NCBI RefSeq assembly: GCF_008806345.1 | Contig: NZ_VZZJ01000018.1 | Location: forward strand, 1 to 64,000 | Direction of reading: 5' to 3' | Source of the DNA: Methylobacterium planeticum | GTDB lineage: Bacteria; Pseudomonadota; Alphaproteobacteria; Rhizobiales; Beijerinckiaceae | DNA length: 64,000 nt | In this document: positions 16,718 to 28,091 of the stretch, piece by piece | Numbering within the stretch: position 1 is the first letter of the stretch | Layout: each line of letters opens with the position of its first letter | Position numbers and translations under genes: made by a program | The notes under the pieces: model-generated | What the model was told of the DNA's origin: nothing | The model's database searches: none | What the model saw: the letters and a program-made list of their open reading frames with translations, nothing else

Positions 16718-18130
16718 ATGGCTAAAACGGCAGCGGACGTCCTGAAGGAAATCAAGGACAACGACGTCAAGTACGTGGACTTCCGGTTCACGGACCCGCG
16801 CGGCAAGTGGCAGCACGTCACCTTCGACGTCAGCCTCGTCGACGACGAGATCTTCACGGACGGCACCATGTTCGACGGCTCGTCGATCGCCGGCTGGAAG
16901 GCCATCAACGAATCCGACATGCTGCTGATGCCGGACCCGGCCACCGCCTGCATGGACCCGTTCTTCTCCGCCTCGACCATGTCGATCGTCTGCGACGTGC
17001 TCGAGCCCTCGACCGGCGCCCCCTATTCCCGCGACCCGCGCGGCACCGCCAAGCTCGCCGAGGCCTTCCTGAAGTCCACCGGCATCGGCGACACCATCTT
17101 CGTCGGCCCCGAGGCCGAGTTCTTCGTGTTCGACGACGTGAAGTTCGGCGCCGACCCCTACCACACCGGCTTCCAACTCGACTCGACCGAGTTGCCCTCC
17201 AACGGCTTCACCGAGTACGAGGGCGGCAACCTCGGCCACCGCATCGCCACCAAGGGCGGCTACTTCCCGGTGCCGCCGCAGGATTCGGCGCAGGACATGC
17301 GCGGCGAGATGCTGGCGGCCATGCAATCCATGGGCGTCAAGGTCGAGAAGCACCACCACGAGGTGGCCTCGGCCCAGCACGAGCTCGGCATGAAGTTCGA
17401 CACGCTGACGCTGCTCGCCGACCACATGCAGGTCTACAAGTACTGCATCCACAACGTCGCCCAGAGCTACGGCAAGACCGCGACCTTCATGCCCAAGCCC
17501 GTCTACGGCGACAACGGCTCGGGCATGCACGTGCACCAGTCGATCTGGAAGAACGGCAAGCCGCTGTTTGCCGGCGACAAGTACGCCGACCTCTCCCAGG
17601 AATGCCTCTGGTACATCGGCGGCATCATCAAGCACGCCAAGGCGCTCAACGCCTTCACCAACCCCTCGACCAACTCCTACAAGCGCCTCGTGCCCGGCTA
17701 CGAGGCCCCGGTGCTGCTCGCCTACTCGGCCCGCAACCGCTCGGCCTCCTGCCGCATCCCGTGGACGACGAACCCGAAGGCCAAGCGCGTCGAGGTCCGC
17801 TTCCCCGACCCGATGGCCAATCCCTACCTCGCCTTCGCGGCCCTGCTGATGGCCGGCCTCGACGGCATCATCAACAAGATCGACCCGGGCCCGGCGATGG
17901 ACAAGGATCTCTACGACCTGCCCCCGCGCGAGCTGAAGAAGATCCCGACCGTCTGCGGCTCGCTCCGCGAGGCCCTGCAGAACCTCGACCGCGACCGCGC
18001 CTTCCTCAAGGCCGGCAACGTCTTCACGGACGACCAGATCGATTCCTTCATCGAGCTGAAGATGGCCGAGGTGATGCGCTACGAGATGACGCCGCACCCG
18101 GTCGAGTTCACGATGTACTACTCCCTCTGA
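16718..18130 (+). CDS. glnA: glutamine synthetase type I
   Basis: 470 residues from the ATG at 16718 (MAKTAADVLKEIKDND) with a CAGGAGAC ribosome site. Motifs: FDGSSIAGW, the latch loop FVGPEAEFFVFD, the ATP-binding KPVYGDNGSGMHVHQS, and NRSASCRIPW. The adenylylation tyrosine is at about residue 399 (DKDLYDLPP). It makes glutamine from glutamate, ammonia and ATP. Linked to glnB upstream, whose product controls its adenylylation. Confidence 0.98.
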   Translation: MAKTAADVLKEIKDNDVKYVDFRFTDPRGKWQHVTFDVSLVDDEIFTDGTMFDGSSIAGWKAINESDMLLMPDPATACMDPFFSASTMSIVCDVLEPSTGAPYSRDPRGTAKLAEAFLKSTGIGDTIFVGPEAEFFVFDDVKFGADPYHTGFQLDSTELPSNGFTEYEGGNLGHRIATKGGYFPVPPQDSAQDMRGEMLAAMQSMGVKVEKHHHEVASAQHELGMKFDTLTLLADHMQVYKYCIHNVAQSYGKTATFMPKPVYGDNGSGMHVHQSIWKNGKPLFAGDKYADLSQECLWYIGGIIKHAKALNAFTNPSTNSYKRLVPGYEAPVLLAYSARNRSASCRIPWTTNPKAKRVEVRFPDPMANPYLAFAALLMAGLDGIINKIDPGPAMDKDLYDLPPRELKKIPTVCGSLREALQNLDRDRAFLKAGNVFTDDQIDSFIELKMAEVMRYEMTPHPVEFTMYYSL

Positions 18131-18178
18131 GGCGGACCCGGGCGCGAGGCCCGGCTCGACCCTCGCGGGACAGACGCG

Positions 18179-18208
18179 GCGCCGGGGCCTCACACGAGGC
18201 TCCGGCGC
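18179..18208 (+). terminator. GC hairpin after glnA
   Basis: A 13-bp stem with one mismatch (GCGCCGGGGCCTC / GAGGCTCCGGCGC, loop ACAC), 48 bases after the glnA stop. There is no T-run. Confidence 0.5.
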
Positions 18209-18241
18209 CGCCCGTCGAGGGGAACAAACCGGAAACAAGGT

Positions 18242-18274
18242 TTGACCTCCACTCGAAAATCCTATATAGGATTT
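18242..18274 (+). promoter_or_regulatory. candidate promoter with a palindromic operator before the GGDEF-EAL gene
   Basis: TTGACC (18242-18247) is followed by an 18-bp perfect palindrome AAATCCTATATAGGATTT (18257-18274) that contains a TATATA/TATAGG -10-like element. A matching half-site (AATATAGGAT) occurs at 18406-18415. This segment is strikingly AT-rich against its surroundings. The remaining sequence to the likely start at 18543 is an untranslated leader or a non-conserved N-terminal extension. Confidence 0.45.
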
Positions 18275-18542
18275 ATTTCTGAGCCCAAGCGAGGACATGT
18301 TACCGCGTTCGATCCTGATCAACCGGCCCCGCCGGCGCCCGCAGCGCGGAACGAGGGAGCCGTCCCCGCAGCGGGACCAACCCTACCCTGTACTTTACAA
18401 CTACAAATATAGGATGCCAATTTACGACGCCAGCGGCCACGATCACGTGAACATCCGCCGCATGCTCGTCCGGCTACCAAATCTTAAAGCCGCGATCCGC
18501 ATACAAAAGACAAGGACAACACTTCGCCGGGATCGCGTGTTC

Positions 18543-20462
18543 ATGAAGTCCATCCGCTCGATCCGTCGCCTGCTCACCATCAGCGCCGATGAGCCCGATC
18601 TGGTCCTGGCCCAGATCCGGTCGGTGGCGCGCCAGATCCCGCTCCTGTACGCCACGCTGACGCTGAACGCGCTCGCGGTGGCCTACACGCATTACGACAT
18701 CGCGCCCGTCTGGCTGACCGTGCTGCCCGTCGGCCTGCTCGCCGTGTTCTGCGCGACCCGCGTCCTGCAGTGGCGCAGGCTCCGGGTCGACCAGATCGAT
18801 GCCACCGAGGCCGTGCATCGGCTGCGCACGACGATCCGGCTCGTGGCGATCATGGGCTCGGGCCTCTGCATCTGGTCGTTCGCCCTGTCGCGCAGCGGCG
18901 GCGAGAGCCATCACGTGCACGTGCTGTTCTCCGCCGCCTCCAGCCTGATGGCCTGCATCTTCTGCCTGATGCACCTGCGCCCGGTGGCCCTCATCATCGC
19001 GACGACCGTGGTGCCGGTCACGCTGGTCTACGTCGTCGGCGCCACGCAGGTCGGTCAGGCCACGATCCTCAACTTCGCCTGCATCATCCTGGTGATGATC
19101 TTCATCCAATCGATCTGCTACCGCGACTTCGTGCACCTCGTCCGCCTCGGCGCCGAGACCCGCGCGCTCGCCCACACCGACATGCTGACGGGACTGCCGA
19201 ACCGCCGCTCGTTCTTCGCGCGCCTCGACGCGACCCTCGCGGAGAGCGGCGCGCGCAAGGCCCCGTTCGTCGTCGCGATGATCGATCTCGACGGGTTCAA
19301 GCCCGTCAACGACAGCGTCGGCCACCACGCGGGGGACGCGGTTCTGCACGAGGTCGGCCGGCGGCTCCAGGGGGAGATGGCGGGGCTGGGCTGGGCCGCG
19401 CGCCTCGGCGGCGACGAGTTCGGCCTCATCATCGACGGCGCGCCGGACCTCGACGCCCTCGGGCTCCGGCTCTGCGCGGCCCTCGGCGCCCCCTACGCGC
19501 TGGCGGACTGCACGGCCAAGGTCGGGGCCTCGATCGGCTTCGCCCGCTACCCGGCGAATGCGGAGAGCGCGGCGCTCCTGGTGGAGCGGGCCGACGCCGC
19601 GCTCTACTCGGCCAAGACCCTCCACCGCGGCGGCGCGGTCTGCTACGACGAGGCGCACGAGGCGCGCCGGCGCGGCCGGGCCGTGCTCGAGCAGGCCCTG
19701 CGGGGCGCCGACCTCGCGGCGGAATTCGACCTCGCCTTCCAGCCCATCGTCACGGCGGGCGACGGACGCATCGCCAGCTACGAGGCGCTGGCGCGCTGGA
19801 CCAGCCCGCTGCTCGGGCGCGTCTCGCCCGCCGACTTCATCCCCGTCGCCGAGCGCTCCGGCCTGATCGTGGAGCTGACCGCGGTCCTGCTCCGCAAGGC
19901 GCTGGCGGCCCTGCGGCGGTGGCCGGAGGAGATCCGGATCTCGTTCAACCTGTCGAGCCACGACATCGCCTCGGCGGACGGCCTCGCCCGGATCGAGGCC
20001 CTGGTCCTCGAGAGCGGCGTCGCGCCGAGCCGCATCGTCTTCGAGGTCACCGAGAGCTGCCTCGTGAACGACATGGCGGAGGCGCGGCGCGCGCTGCTCG
20101 CCCTGAGGGCGCTCGGCGCCAGCATCGCGCTCGACGATTTCGGCACCGGCTATTCCAGCCTCAGCTACGTCCAGCACCTGCCGATCCGCACGCTCAAGAT
20201 CGACCGCAGCTTCGTGGCCGACATCGACACCAACGCGGCCTCGCTCAGCATCGTGCGCTCGATCATCGACCTGTGCCGCGCCCTCGACCTGACCTGCATC
20301 GTCGAGGGCATCGAGACCGAGGCGCAGCGCGGCGCCCTCTGCGCCGCCGGCTGCAGCCACATGCAGGGGTTCCTGTTCAGCCGGCCGCTGCCGCAGGCCG
20401 AGCTCGCCGCGCTGCACGCCGTGGCCCTGCCGCGCCCGGCGGCGATGTGCACCGCGGCCTGA
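18543..20462 (+). CDS. membrane diguanylate cyclase/phosphodiesterase (GGDEF-EAL)
   Basis: About 639 residues from the ATG at 18543 (MKSIRSIRRLLTISADEPD). A frame from 18297 is also open, with a GAGG before its ATG, but its extra sequence looks non-coding. The N-terminal part has about five or six hydrophobic helices (residues 35-210). The GGDEF domain has an intact active site (LGGDEFGLI, residues 289-293) and no RxxD inhibitory site. The EAL domain has EAL at 414-416, ES in FEVTESCLV and DDFGTGYSSL, so both activities look possible. It makes or breaks cyclic di-GMP in response to an unknown membrane signal. Confidence 0.93.
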   Translation: MKSIRSIRRLLTISADEPDLVLAQIRSVARQIPLLYATLTLNALAVAYTHYDIAPVWLTVLPVGLLAVFCATRVLQWRRLRVDQIDATEAVHRLRTTIRLVAIMGSGLCIWSFALSRSGGESHHVHVLFSAASSLMACIFCLMHLRPVALIIATTVVPVTLVYVVGATQVGQATILNFACIILVMIFIQSICYRDFVHLVRLGAETRALAHTDMLTGLPNRRSFFARLDATLAESGARKAPFVVAMIDLDGFKPVNDSVGHHAGDAVLHEVGRRLQGEMAGLGWAARLGGDEFGLIIDGAPDLDALGLRLCAALGAPYALADCTAKVGASIGFARYPANAESAALLVERADAALYSAKTLHRGGAVCYDEAHEARRRGRAVLEQALRGADLAAEFDLAFQPIVTAGDGRIASYEALARWTSPLLGRVSPADFIPVAERSGLIVELTAVLLRKALAALRRWPEEIRISFNLSSHDIASADGLARIEALVLESGVAPSRIVFEVTESCLVNDMAEARRALLALRALGASIALDDFGTGYSSLSYVQHLPIRTLKIDRSFVADIDTNAASLSIVRSIIDLCRALDLTCIVEGIETEAQRGALCAAGCSHMQGFLFSRPLPQAELAALHAVALPRPAAMCTAA

Positions 20463-20549
20463 GGAGCGTCGGGGCGGGCGGGCGACCCGGGCAGGCGACC
20501 CGGGCGCCAAACTCTGGCACGGTGCCGCGCCCCGCCGGAGACGCGACTG

Positions 20550-21188
20550 ATGCTCGTCCTCGATCACCTCGCCGTCGTGGCCCCGTCCCTGGAGGCCGGG
20601 GTCGCGCATGTGCGGGACAGCCTCGGGCTCGCCATGGGGCCGGGCGGGCGCCACCCGGAGATGGGGACGCACAACCGCCTCCTGCGGCTCGGCGACGACG
20701 CGTTCCTGGAGGTGATCGCCGTCGATCCGGAGGCGGCGCCCCCGCCCCACCGACGCTGGTTCGGCCTCGACGATTCCGAGGCGGTGCGGGCGGACTGGGC
20801 GGCGGGGCGTCGGCTGCGGAGCTTCGTGGCCCGCACCGACCGGCTCGACGCGGCCCTCGCCCGGCGCGCGCCGGAACTCGGCGCGGCCCGGCGGGTGTCG
20901 CGCGGGGAACGGGTCTGGCGCTTCGGCGTGCGCCCCGACGGGGCGCTGCCCCGGGACGGGCTGCTGCCGTGCCTGATCGACTGGGGCCCGGCCGGCTGCC
21001 CCGCCCCCGCCATGCCGGAATCCGGCGCCCGGCTGCGGCGCCTCACCGTGACGCATCCGGACCCGGAGGCGGCGGCCGCGCTCTACGCCGATCTCGGCCT
21101 CGCCGGACCCTTCGCCTTCGCGGCGGGCCCCGGCTTCGCGCTCAGCGCCGAGATCGAGACCCCGGCCGGCCCGCGGCGCCTCGCCTGA
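20550..21188 (+). CDS. VOC/glyoxalase-like domain protein
   Basis: 212 residues beginning MLVLDHLAVVAPSLEAGV, the typical beta-strand/helix start of a vicinal-oxygen-chelate fold. A second half repeat is seen near RRLTVTHPDPEAAAALYADLG. It resembles the larger glyoxalase-like proteins that bind small metabolites, but substrate and metal dependence cannot be read from sequence. Lies between the GGDEF-EAL and FMN-reductase genes on the same strand. Confidence 0.75.
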   Translation: MLVLDHLAVVAPSLEAGVAHVRDSLGLAMGPGGRHPEMGTHNRLLRLGDDAFLEVIAVDPEAAPPPHRRWFGLDDSEAVRADWAAGRRLRSFVARTDRLDAALARRAPELGAARRVSRGERVWRFGVRPDGALPRDGLLPCLIDWGPAGCPAPAMPESGARLRRLTVTHPDPEAAAALYADLGLAGPFAFAAGPGFALSAEIETPAGPRRLA

Positions 21189-21316
21189 GCCCTTGCTGTG
21201 CCCTTGCCGAGCCCTTGCCGAGTTCCTTCCCCACGCGGGGCGACGGGGCATCCGCGAGACAGGGCGGGTCCCCTCGGCTAGGGTCGCGGCTCCCGCATCC
21301 GCTCCGCGAGGCTGCC

Positions 21317-21895
21317 ATGCCGCTCGTCTGCCCCGTGATCCTCGGCACCGTCCGCTCCGACCGGCAGGGCATCCGCGCCGGCAAGTTCCTCGTCCGGGCG
21401 CTCGAGGCGCGCGGGCACGAGGCGCCCCTCGTCGACCCCCAGGTGCTGGCGCTGCCGCTCCTCGACCGGATGTACAAGGAGTACCCCGCGGGCGAGGCCC
21501 CGAAGGTGCTGGAGGACCTGGCCGGGCTGTTCCGGCGGGCCGACGCCTTCGTGGTGGTCTCGGCCGAGTACAACCACTCGATCCCGCCGGCGCTCTCCAA
21601 CACCCTCGACCACTTCCTCGAGGAGTTCTACTGGCGCCCTTCCGCGATCTGCTGCTACTCGGCCGGCCAGTTCGGCGGCGTGCGGGCGGCGATGCAGCTG
21701 CGCGCCATGCTGCCCGAGATGGGCATGCCCTCGATCCCCTCGCTGCTGCCGATCCCGCGCATCCAGAAGGCCCTCGACCCGGAGGGGCGCCCGGCGGAGG
21801 AGCGCCTCGGCCAGACCGCGGAGCGCTTCCTCGACGAGCTCGTCTGGTACGCCGAGGCGATGCGGGCGCAGCGCGCCAAGGGCACGCCCTATTGA
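21317..21895 (+). CDS. NADPH-dependent FMN reductase family protein
   Basis: 192 residues starting MPLVCPVILGTVRSDRQG. The GTVRSDRQG loop is the flavodoxin-like phosphate-binding loop. VVSAEYNHSIPPALSNTLD is the YNxSxPxxLKNAID signature of the NADPH:FMN/quinone reductases (ChrR/SsuE group), and YSAGQFGGVRAAMQLR follows. It probably reduces FMN, quinones or electrophiles in the cytoplasm. Confidence 0.9.
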   Translation: MPLVCPVILGTVRSDRQGIRAGKFLVRALEARGHEAPLVDPQVLALPLLDRMYKEYPAGEAPKVLEDLAGLFRRADAFVVVSAEYNHSIPPALSNTLDHFLEEFYWRPSAICCYSAGQFGGVRAAMQLRAMLPEMGMPSIPSLLPIPRIQKALDPEGRPAEERLGQTAERFLDELVWYAEAMRAQRAKGTPY

Positions 21896-21983
21896 GGCCG
21901 GGGCCCCGGGCGTTGCCGCGGGGCCCGCCGATCCCCATCTTGGGCGGGCGGCGCCCGCGGCGCCCGTTGTCTTTTCCCTCGAT

Positions 21984-24356
<2,373 letters not shown>

Positions 24357-24370
24357 GACGGAGGCGCTTG

Positions 24371-24395
24371 AGATAGTGCACGGGATGCACTATCT
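24371..24395. promoter_or_regulatory. perfect inverted repeat before the DUF4160/DUF2442 pair
   Basis: AGATAGTGCA and TGCACTATCT are exact reverse complements separated by CGGGA. The GTG start of the DUF4160 gene is 20 bases downstream. The position and symmetry suit an autoregulatory operator of the kind seen in toxin-antitoxin modules, bound by the downstream helix-turn-helix protein. That assignment is inferred. Confidence 0.6.
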
Positions 24396-24415
24396 GCCCG
24401 GGCGGGGATCCGCGC

Positions 24416-24655
24416 GTGCCGACCATTCAGCGCTTCGACGGCTTCAAGGCCTGCCTGTATGCCGACGACGAGACTTCGCCGCACGTCCAAGTCCTGTCGG
24501 CGGAATGGGAGGCGAAGATCCGGCTCGACGACCTGACCGTCATGGTCGGGGAGATCGACCGGCGGGCCCTGGAGGTGTTTCGGCGCTGGGCGTCCGAGCC
24601 TGGGACCGCCCGGATGCTGCGGGAACGGTGGAGTGCGTTGAATGAGCGAGGCTGA
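24416..24655 (+). CDS. DUF4160 domain protein
   Basis: 79 residues with a GTG start at 24416, reading as MPTIQRFDGFKACLYADDE. The segments HVQVLSAEWEAKIRLDD and ALEVFRRWASEPGTARMLRERW fit DUF4160, usually paired with DUF2442 proteins and suspected to be part of toxin-antitoxin-like modules. The 3' end overlaps the next gene by 14 bases, so they are one operon. Confidence 0.85.
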   Translation: MPTIQRFDGFKACLYADDETSPHVQVLSAEWEAKIRLDDLTVMVGEIDRRALEVFRRWASEPGTARMLRERWSALNERG

Positions 24656-25130
24656 TCGGATCCGGGTCGGCGATCCCCTGCCGCGGCTCGCGGGCGTGAC
24701 GGCGGAGCCGGGCTCGCTGCGCGTGTCAGTCACCTGGGCGACCGGCGCGCGCGCGGGCCGGACCGAGACCGTCGACCTCGCGCCCCACCTCTTCACCTAC
24801 CGCCGGTTCGGCCCCCTGCGGAGCGACCCGACCCTGTTCGCCCGGGCGCGCCTCGGCGAGTGGGGCGCCTCGATCGCCTGGGGAGCGGACGACGATCTCG
24901 AGATCCCCGCGAGCGTCGTCGAGGATCTCGCCGCCCGGGCCATGACGAATGCCGAGTTCTCGGCCTTCCTCGACCGCCACCGGCTCACCCTCGACGCGGC
25001 CGCGGCGCAGCTCGGCATCAGCCGCCGCCTCGTCGCCTACTACGCCAAGGACCGGGCGATCCCGCGCCTCGTCGCCCTCGCCTGCGCCTATCTCGACGGC
25101 GGCGGGCCGCGCCAGCCCTCCGCCGGCTAG
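24642..25130 (+). CDS. DUF2442 protein with C-terminal helix-turn-helix
   Basis: 162 residues. The N-terminal half contains the DUF2442 core (VDLAPHLFTYRRFGPL, FARARLGEWGASIAWGADD). The C-terminal part (FLDRHRLTLDAAAAQLGISRRLVAYYAK, about residues 108-135) reads as an XRE-like helix-turn-helix. It is therefore the likely DNA-binding, antitoxin-like partner of the DUF4160 protein and a candidate binder of the inverted repeat at 24371-24395. Confidence 0.8.
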   Translation: MSEADRIRVGDPLPRLAGVTAEPGSLRVSVTWATGARAGRTETVDLAPHLFTYRRFGPLRSDPTLFARARLGEWGASIAWGADDDLEIPASVVEDLAARAMTNAEFSAFLDRHRLTLDAAAAQLGISRRLVAYYAKDRAIPRLVALACAYLDGGGPRQPSAG

Positions 25131-25158
25131 GCGATGAACCCCTCCGGACAGTCTGAAC

Positions 25159-25653
25159 ATGCATCCTGACCTCGACGCGACCCGCCACGGCCCCGCCCGC
25201 ACCGGACTGATCCGCGCCCTGGCGCGGGGCTTCCTCGGGCGCTGCCCGCATTGCGGGACGGGCAAGGTGTTCAGGCGCTTCCTCAAGGTGCGCCCCGAAT
25301 GCGACGCCTGCGGGCTCGCGCTGCACCATCACCGGGCCGACGACCTGCCGCCCTACCTCGTCATCTTCCTCGTCGCGCACGTGGTCGGCTACCTCATCCT
25401 GGAGACCGAGATGGGCTACGACGTGCCGCTCTGGTTCCAGCTCAGCTTCTGGCCGGCCGCGACCCTCGGGATGGCGCTCGGGCTGCTGCAGCCCGTGAAG
25501 GGCGCCGTCGTCGGCCTGCAATACGCCCTTGGCATGCACGGCTTCGCCACGCTACCGAGCGGCGGACCCGCAGCGCCGCGGGGGGAGGAGCCGCGCCTTG
25601 GACCAGCCGACGAGCGAGCCACCGACACCCATCCCGGCCTCGGTCCCGCCTGA
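25159..25653 (+). CDS. DUF983 membrane protein with zinc-ribbon
   Basis: 164 residues. Two CxxC pairs (Cys29/32 in CPHCGTG and Cys48/51 in CDACG) make a zinc ribbon, followed by two transmembrane helices (about 68-86 and 98-120). This layout and GLIRALARGFLGRCPHCGTGKVF are characteristic of DUF983. In alphaproteobacteria the family is often next to Nudix or cytochrome-oxidase genes; here a Nudix gene follows and overlaps by 56 bases. Confidence 0.88.
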   Translation: MHPDLDATRHGPARTGLIRALARGFLGRCPHCGTGKVFRRFLKVRPECDACGLALHHHRADDLPPYLVIFLVAHVVGYLILETEMGYDVPLWFQLSFWPAATLGMALGLLQPVKGAVVGLQYALGMHGFATLPSGGPAAPRGEEPRLGPADERATDTHPGLGPA

Positions 25654-26392
25654 GGCGGGCGGCAAGCCCGCGCCGCGCGAGCCCGCGCCGCGCGAGGGCG
25701 CGCTCCGCAAGGCCGCGCTCCGCCCGCGCGACGCCGCGACCCTGATCCTGGTCGACCGGCGCGGGCGCGCGCCCAAGGTCCTGATGGGCCGGCGCAACCC
25801 GGCCCTCGTGTTCCTGCCGGGCAAGTTCGTCTTCCCCGGGGGCCGGATCGAGCTCGGCGACCGCCACATGCCGGTGACCGGGACGCTGCCCGACTACGCC
25901 GAGGCGGCGCTCGTGCGGCAGGTCACCCGCCCGCCGCGCCATCTCGGGCGGGCCCTGGCGCTGGCGGCGATCCGCGAGACCCACGAGGAGACCGGCCTCC
26001 TCGTCGGCACCCGCGCGTACGGCCCGCCCGAGGCGGTGCCGGCGGGCTGGGAGGCGTTCCGGGACCACGGGGTGCTGCCGGACCTCGAGGCGCTCCACCT
26101 CCTGGCCCGCGCCATCACGCCCCCCGGGCGGGCGCGCCGCTTCGACACCCGCTTCTTCGTCGCCGACCGGCGCGCGGTGGCGGCCGAGGAGCCCGGCCGC
26201 GTCGGGGCGGAGAGCGAGCTCGTCGAGCTCGCCTGGTTCACCCTGGCGCAGGCGCGCCGGCTCGACCTGCCGGGCATCACCCGGGCGATCCTCGACGAGC
26301 TGGAGGCGCAGATCGCCGTGGAGTTCGCCCCCTATCGCCAGATCCCCTACCACTTCATGCGGCACGGGACGCGCCGGCGCACGTTCCTCTGA
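25598..26392 (+). CDS. Nudix hydrolase
   Basis: 264 residues from a TTG start at 25598, chosen because GGGAGGAG sits 8 bases before it. An ATG at 25529 would run further into the DUF983 gene and has no comparable site. The Nudix box is recognisable as LALAAIRETHEETGLLVG, with upstream FLPGKFVFPGGRIELGD. It probably hydrolyses a nucleoside-diphosphate derivative or a CoA-type substrate, but the specificity is not visible. Confidence 0.85.
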   Translation: MDQPTSEPPTPIPASVPPEAGGKPAPREPAPREGALRKAALRPRDAATLILVDRRGRAPKVLMGRRNPALVFLPGKFVFPGGRIELGDRHMPVTGTLPDYAEAALVRQVTRPPRHLGRALALAAIRETHEETGLLVGTRAYGPPEAVPAGWEAFRDHGVLPDLEALHLLARAITPPGRARRFDTRFFVADRRAVAAEEPGRVGAESELVELAWFTLAQARRLDLPGITRAILDELEAQIAVEFAPYRQIPYHFMRHGTRRRTFL

Positions 26393-26565
26393 TACGGCGT
26401 CCGCTTGATCAGGGCGGACGGCCGTACCGGCAAGCCCGCGCGGCGTCCGCGCGAAGGCCAGATCCACCCTCCCGAAGGGATCGGCCGGATCTGGTATGAC
26501 ACCCCCTCCCCCGAGCGAACGGGCGACCGGCGAGGCCGCCGCGCCGCGGCGGCGCTCGCTCCCAC

Positions 26566-27756
26566 ATGTGGCCCATGCTCGACACGATCCCCGCCCCCAC
26601 CCTCGACCGCGCCCGGATCGCCGCCATCACGGCGGCGATCACCTGCGTGGCGGTCGTCGGCATCGGCCTCAGCCTGTCGATCCCGCTCCTGTCGATCGAG
26701 ATGGCCAGGATGGGCGCGTCGAGCACCCTGATCGGCGTCAACACCGCCGTCTCGGGGCTCGCCAGCATCCTGACGGTGCCCTTCGTGCCGCGGCTCGCCG
26801 CCCGCATCGGCGTGGTGCCGCTGCTGCTCTGGGCGATCGGGATCGGGGCGGCCTGCCTCGTCGGGTTCCGGCTCCTGCCCACGATCGGCTGGTGGTTCGT
26901 GCTGCGCTTCGCCTTCTCGGCGGCGCTCGGGGCCCTGTTCGTCCTGTCCGAGTTCTGGATCAACGAGGCGGCGCCCCCCGCCCGGCGCGGCCTCGTGATG
27001 GGGATCTACGCCACCGTCCTGGCGCTCGGCTTCGCGGTGGGGCCGACGCTGCTCGCGGTCCTCGGCACGCAGGGCTTCGCGCCCTATCTCGCGGGCGCCG
27101 TCCTGTTCCTCGCCGGCATGCTGCCGATCCTCATGGCGCGGGGCCTCTCCCCGGCGATCGCGCAGGGACCGGGCCGGCGCTTCGCCACCTACCTGCGGAT
27201 CGCGCCGGCCGCGACCCTCGCGGCGCTGGTCTACGGCGCGGTCGAGACCGGGGGCTTCGCGATCCTGCCCCTCTACGGCCTGCGCCTCGGCTACGACGCG
27301 GAGACGGCGGCCGGCCTCGTCAGCGCGCTGGCCCTCGGCAACGTGCTGTTCCAGATCCCCTTCGGCTGGCTCGCGGACCGGATCGACCGGCGCGTCGTCC
27401 TGCTCATCGCGGCGGCCGGGGGCGCCCTCGGGGCGGCCCTGATCCCGGCGGCCTCCGCCTCCTTCCCGGTCCTCGTCGGGCTGCTCTTCGCCTGGGGCGG
27501 CATCGCCGGCACGCTCTACACGGTGGGGCTCGCCCATCTCGGCGCCAGCGTCCGGGGCGCCGACCTCGCGGGGGCGAACGCCGCCTTCGTGGTGCTCTAC
27601 AATGTCGGCCTGATGCTCGGACCGCCGCTCATCGGCGGCGGCATGGACCTCGTGCCGCCCCAGGGCTTCGCCTGGACGCTGAGCGCCCTGTTCGTCCTCT
27701 ACGGCGCCGTGGTGCTGTGGCGCCTGCGCGGGCCCGCGGCCATGGCCCGGCCTTGA
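26566..27756 (+). CDS. MFS transporter
   Basis: 396 residues with about 12 hydrophobic segments. The loop between helices 2 and 3 (PRLAARIG) and the matching loop in the second half (GWLADRIDRRV) are MFS signatures. SEFWINEAAPPARRGLVMGIYATV resembles the YcaD/YfkF-type drug or metabolite carriers. Substrate unknown. A terminator-like hairpin follows at 27795. Confidence 0.85.
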   Translation: MWPMLDTIPAPTLDRARIAAITAAITCVAVVGIGLSLSIPLLSIEMARMGASSTLIGVNTAVSGLASILTVPFVPRLAARIGVVPLLLWAIGIGAACLVGFRLLPTIGWWFVLRFAFSAALGALFVLSEFWINEAAPPARRGLVMGIYATVLALGFAVGPTLLAVLGTQGFAPYLAGAVLFLAGMLPILMARGLSPAIAQGPGRRFATYLRIAPAATLAALVYGAVETGGFAILPLYGLRLGYDAETAAGLVSALALGNVLFQIPFGWLADRIDRRVVLLIAAAGGALGAALIPAASASFPVLVGLLFAWGGIAGTLYTVGLAHLGASVRGADLAGANAAFVVLYNVGLMLGPPLIGGGMDLVPPQGFAWTLSALFVLYGAVVLWRLRGPAAMARP

Positions 27757-27794
27757 CGCGGCGGCCCCGATCGGGCATTGACCCGCCCGTATTC

Positions 27795-27817
27795 GGCCGG
27801 GCCCTCCCGGCCCTTTT
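27795..27817 (+). terminator. intrinsic terminator after the MFS gene
   Basis: GGCCGGG, a four-base loop and CCCGGCC, then CTTTTG. It lies 38 bases after the stop and before rpmG. Confidence 0.7.
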
Positions 27818-27865
27818 GCGTTTCGCTCTCATGCGGAATGCCGCACAGTTCAGGAGCGCCGCGCC

Positions 27866-28033
27866 ATGGCCAAGGCCGTCACCGTCAAGATCAAGCTCAT
27901 CTCCACCGCCGACACCGGCTACTTCTACGTCACGAAGAAGAACTCGCGCACCCAGACCGAGAAGCTCTCGATGAAGAAGTACGACCCCGTCGTGCGCAAG
28001 CACGTCGAGTTCAAGGAAGCCAAGATCAAGTAA
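27866..28033 (+). CDS. rpmG: 50S ribosomal protein L33
   Basis: 55 residues: MAKAVTVKIKLISTADTGYF followed by YVTKKNSRTQTEKLSMKKYD. This is the zinc-free (no CxxC) form of bL33 found in most proteobacteria. It has an AGGAG ribosome site and is monocistronic, ending in a strong terminator at 28065. Confidence 0.97.
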   Translation: MAKAVTVKIKLISTADTGYFYVTKKNSRTQTEKLSMKKYDPVVRKHVEFKEAKIK

Positions 28034-28064
28034 CCGGCCTCCGGTCCCTCGACCGAGACCCGAG

Positions 28065-28091
28065 AGCCGCCCCCGCCCGGGGCGGCTTTTT
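28065..28091 (+). terminator. rpmG terminator
   Basis: AGCCGCCCC, 5-nt loop, GGGGCGGCT and TTTTT. Confidence 0.9.
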
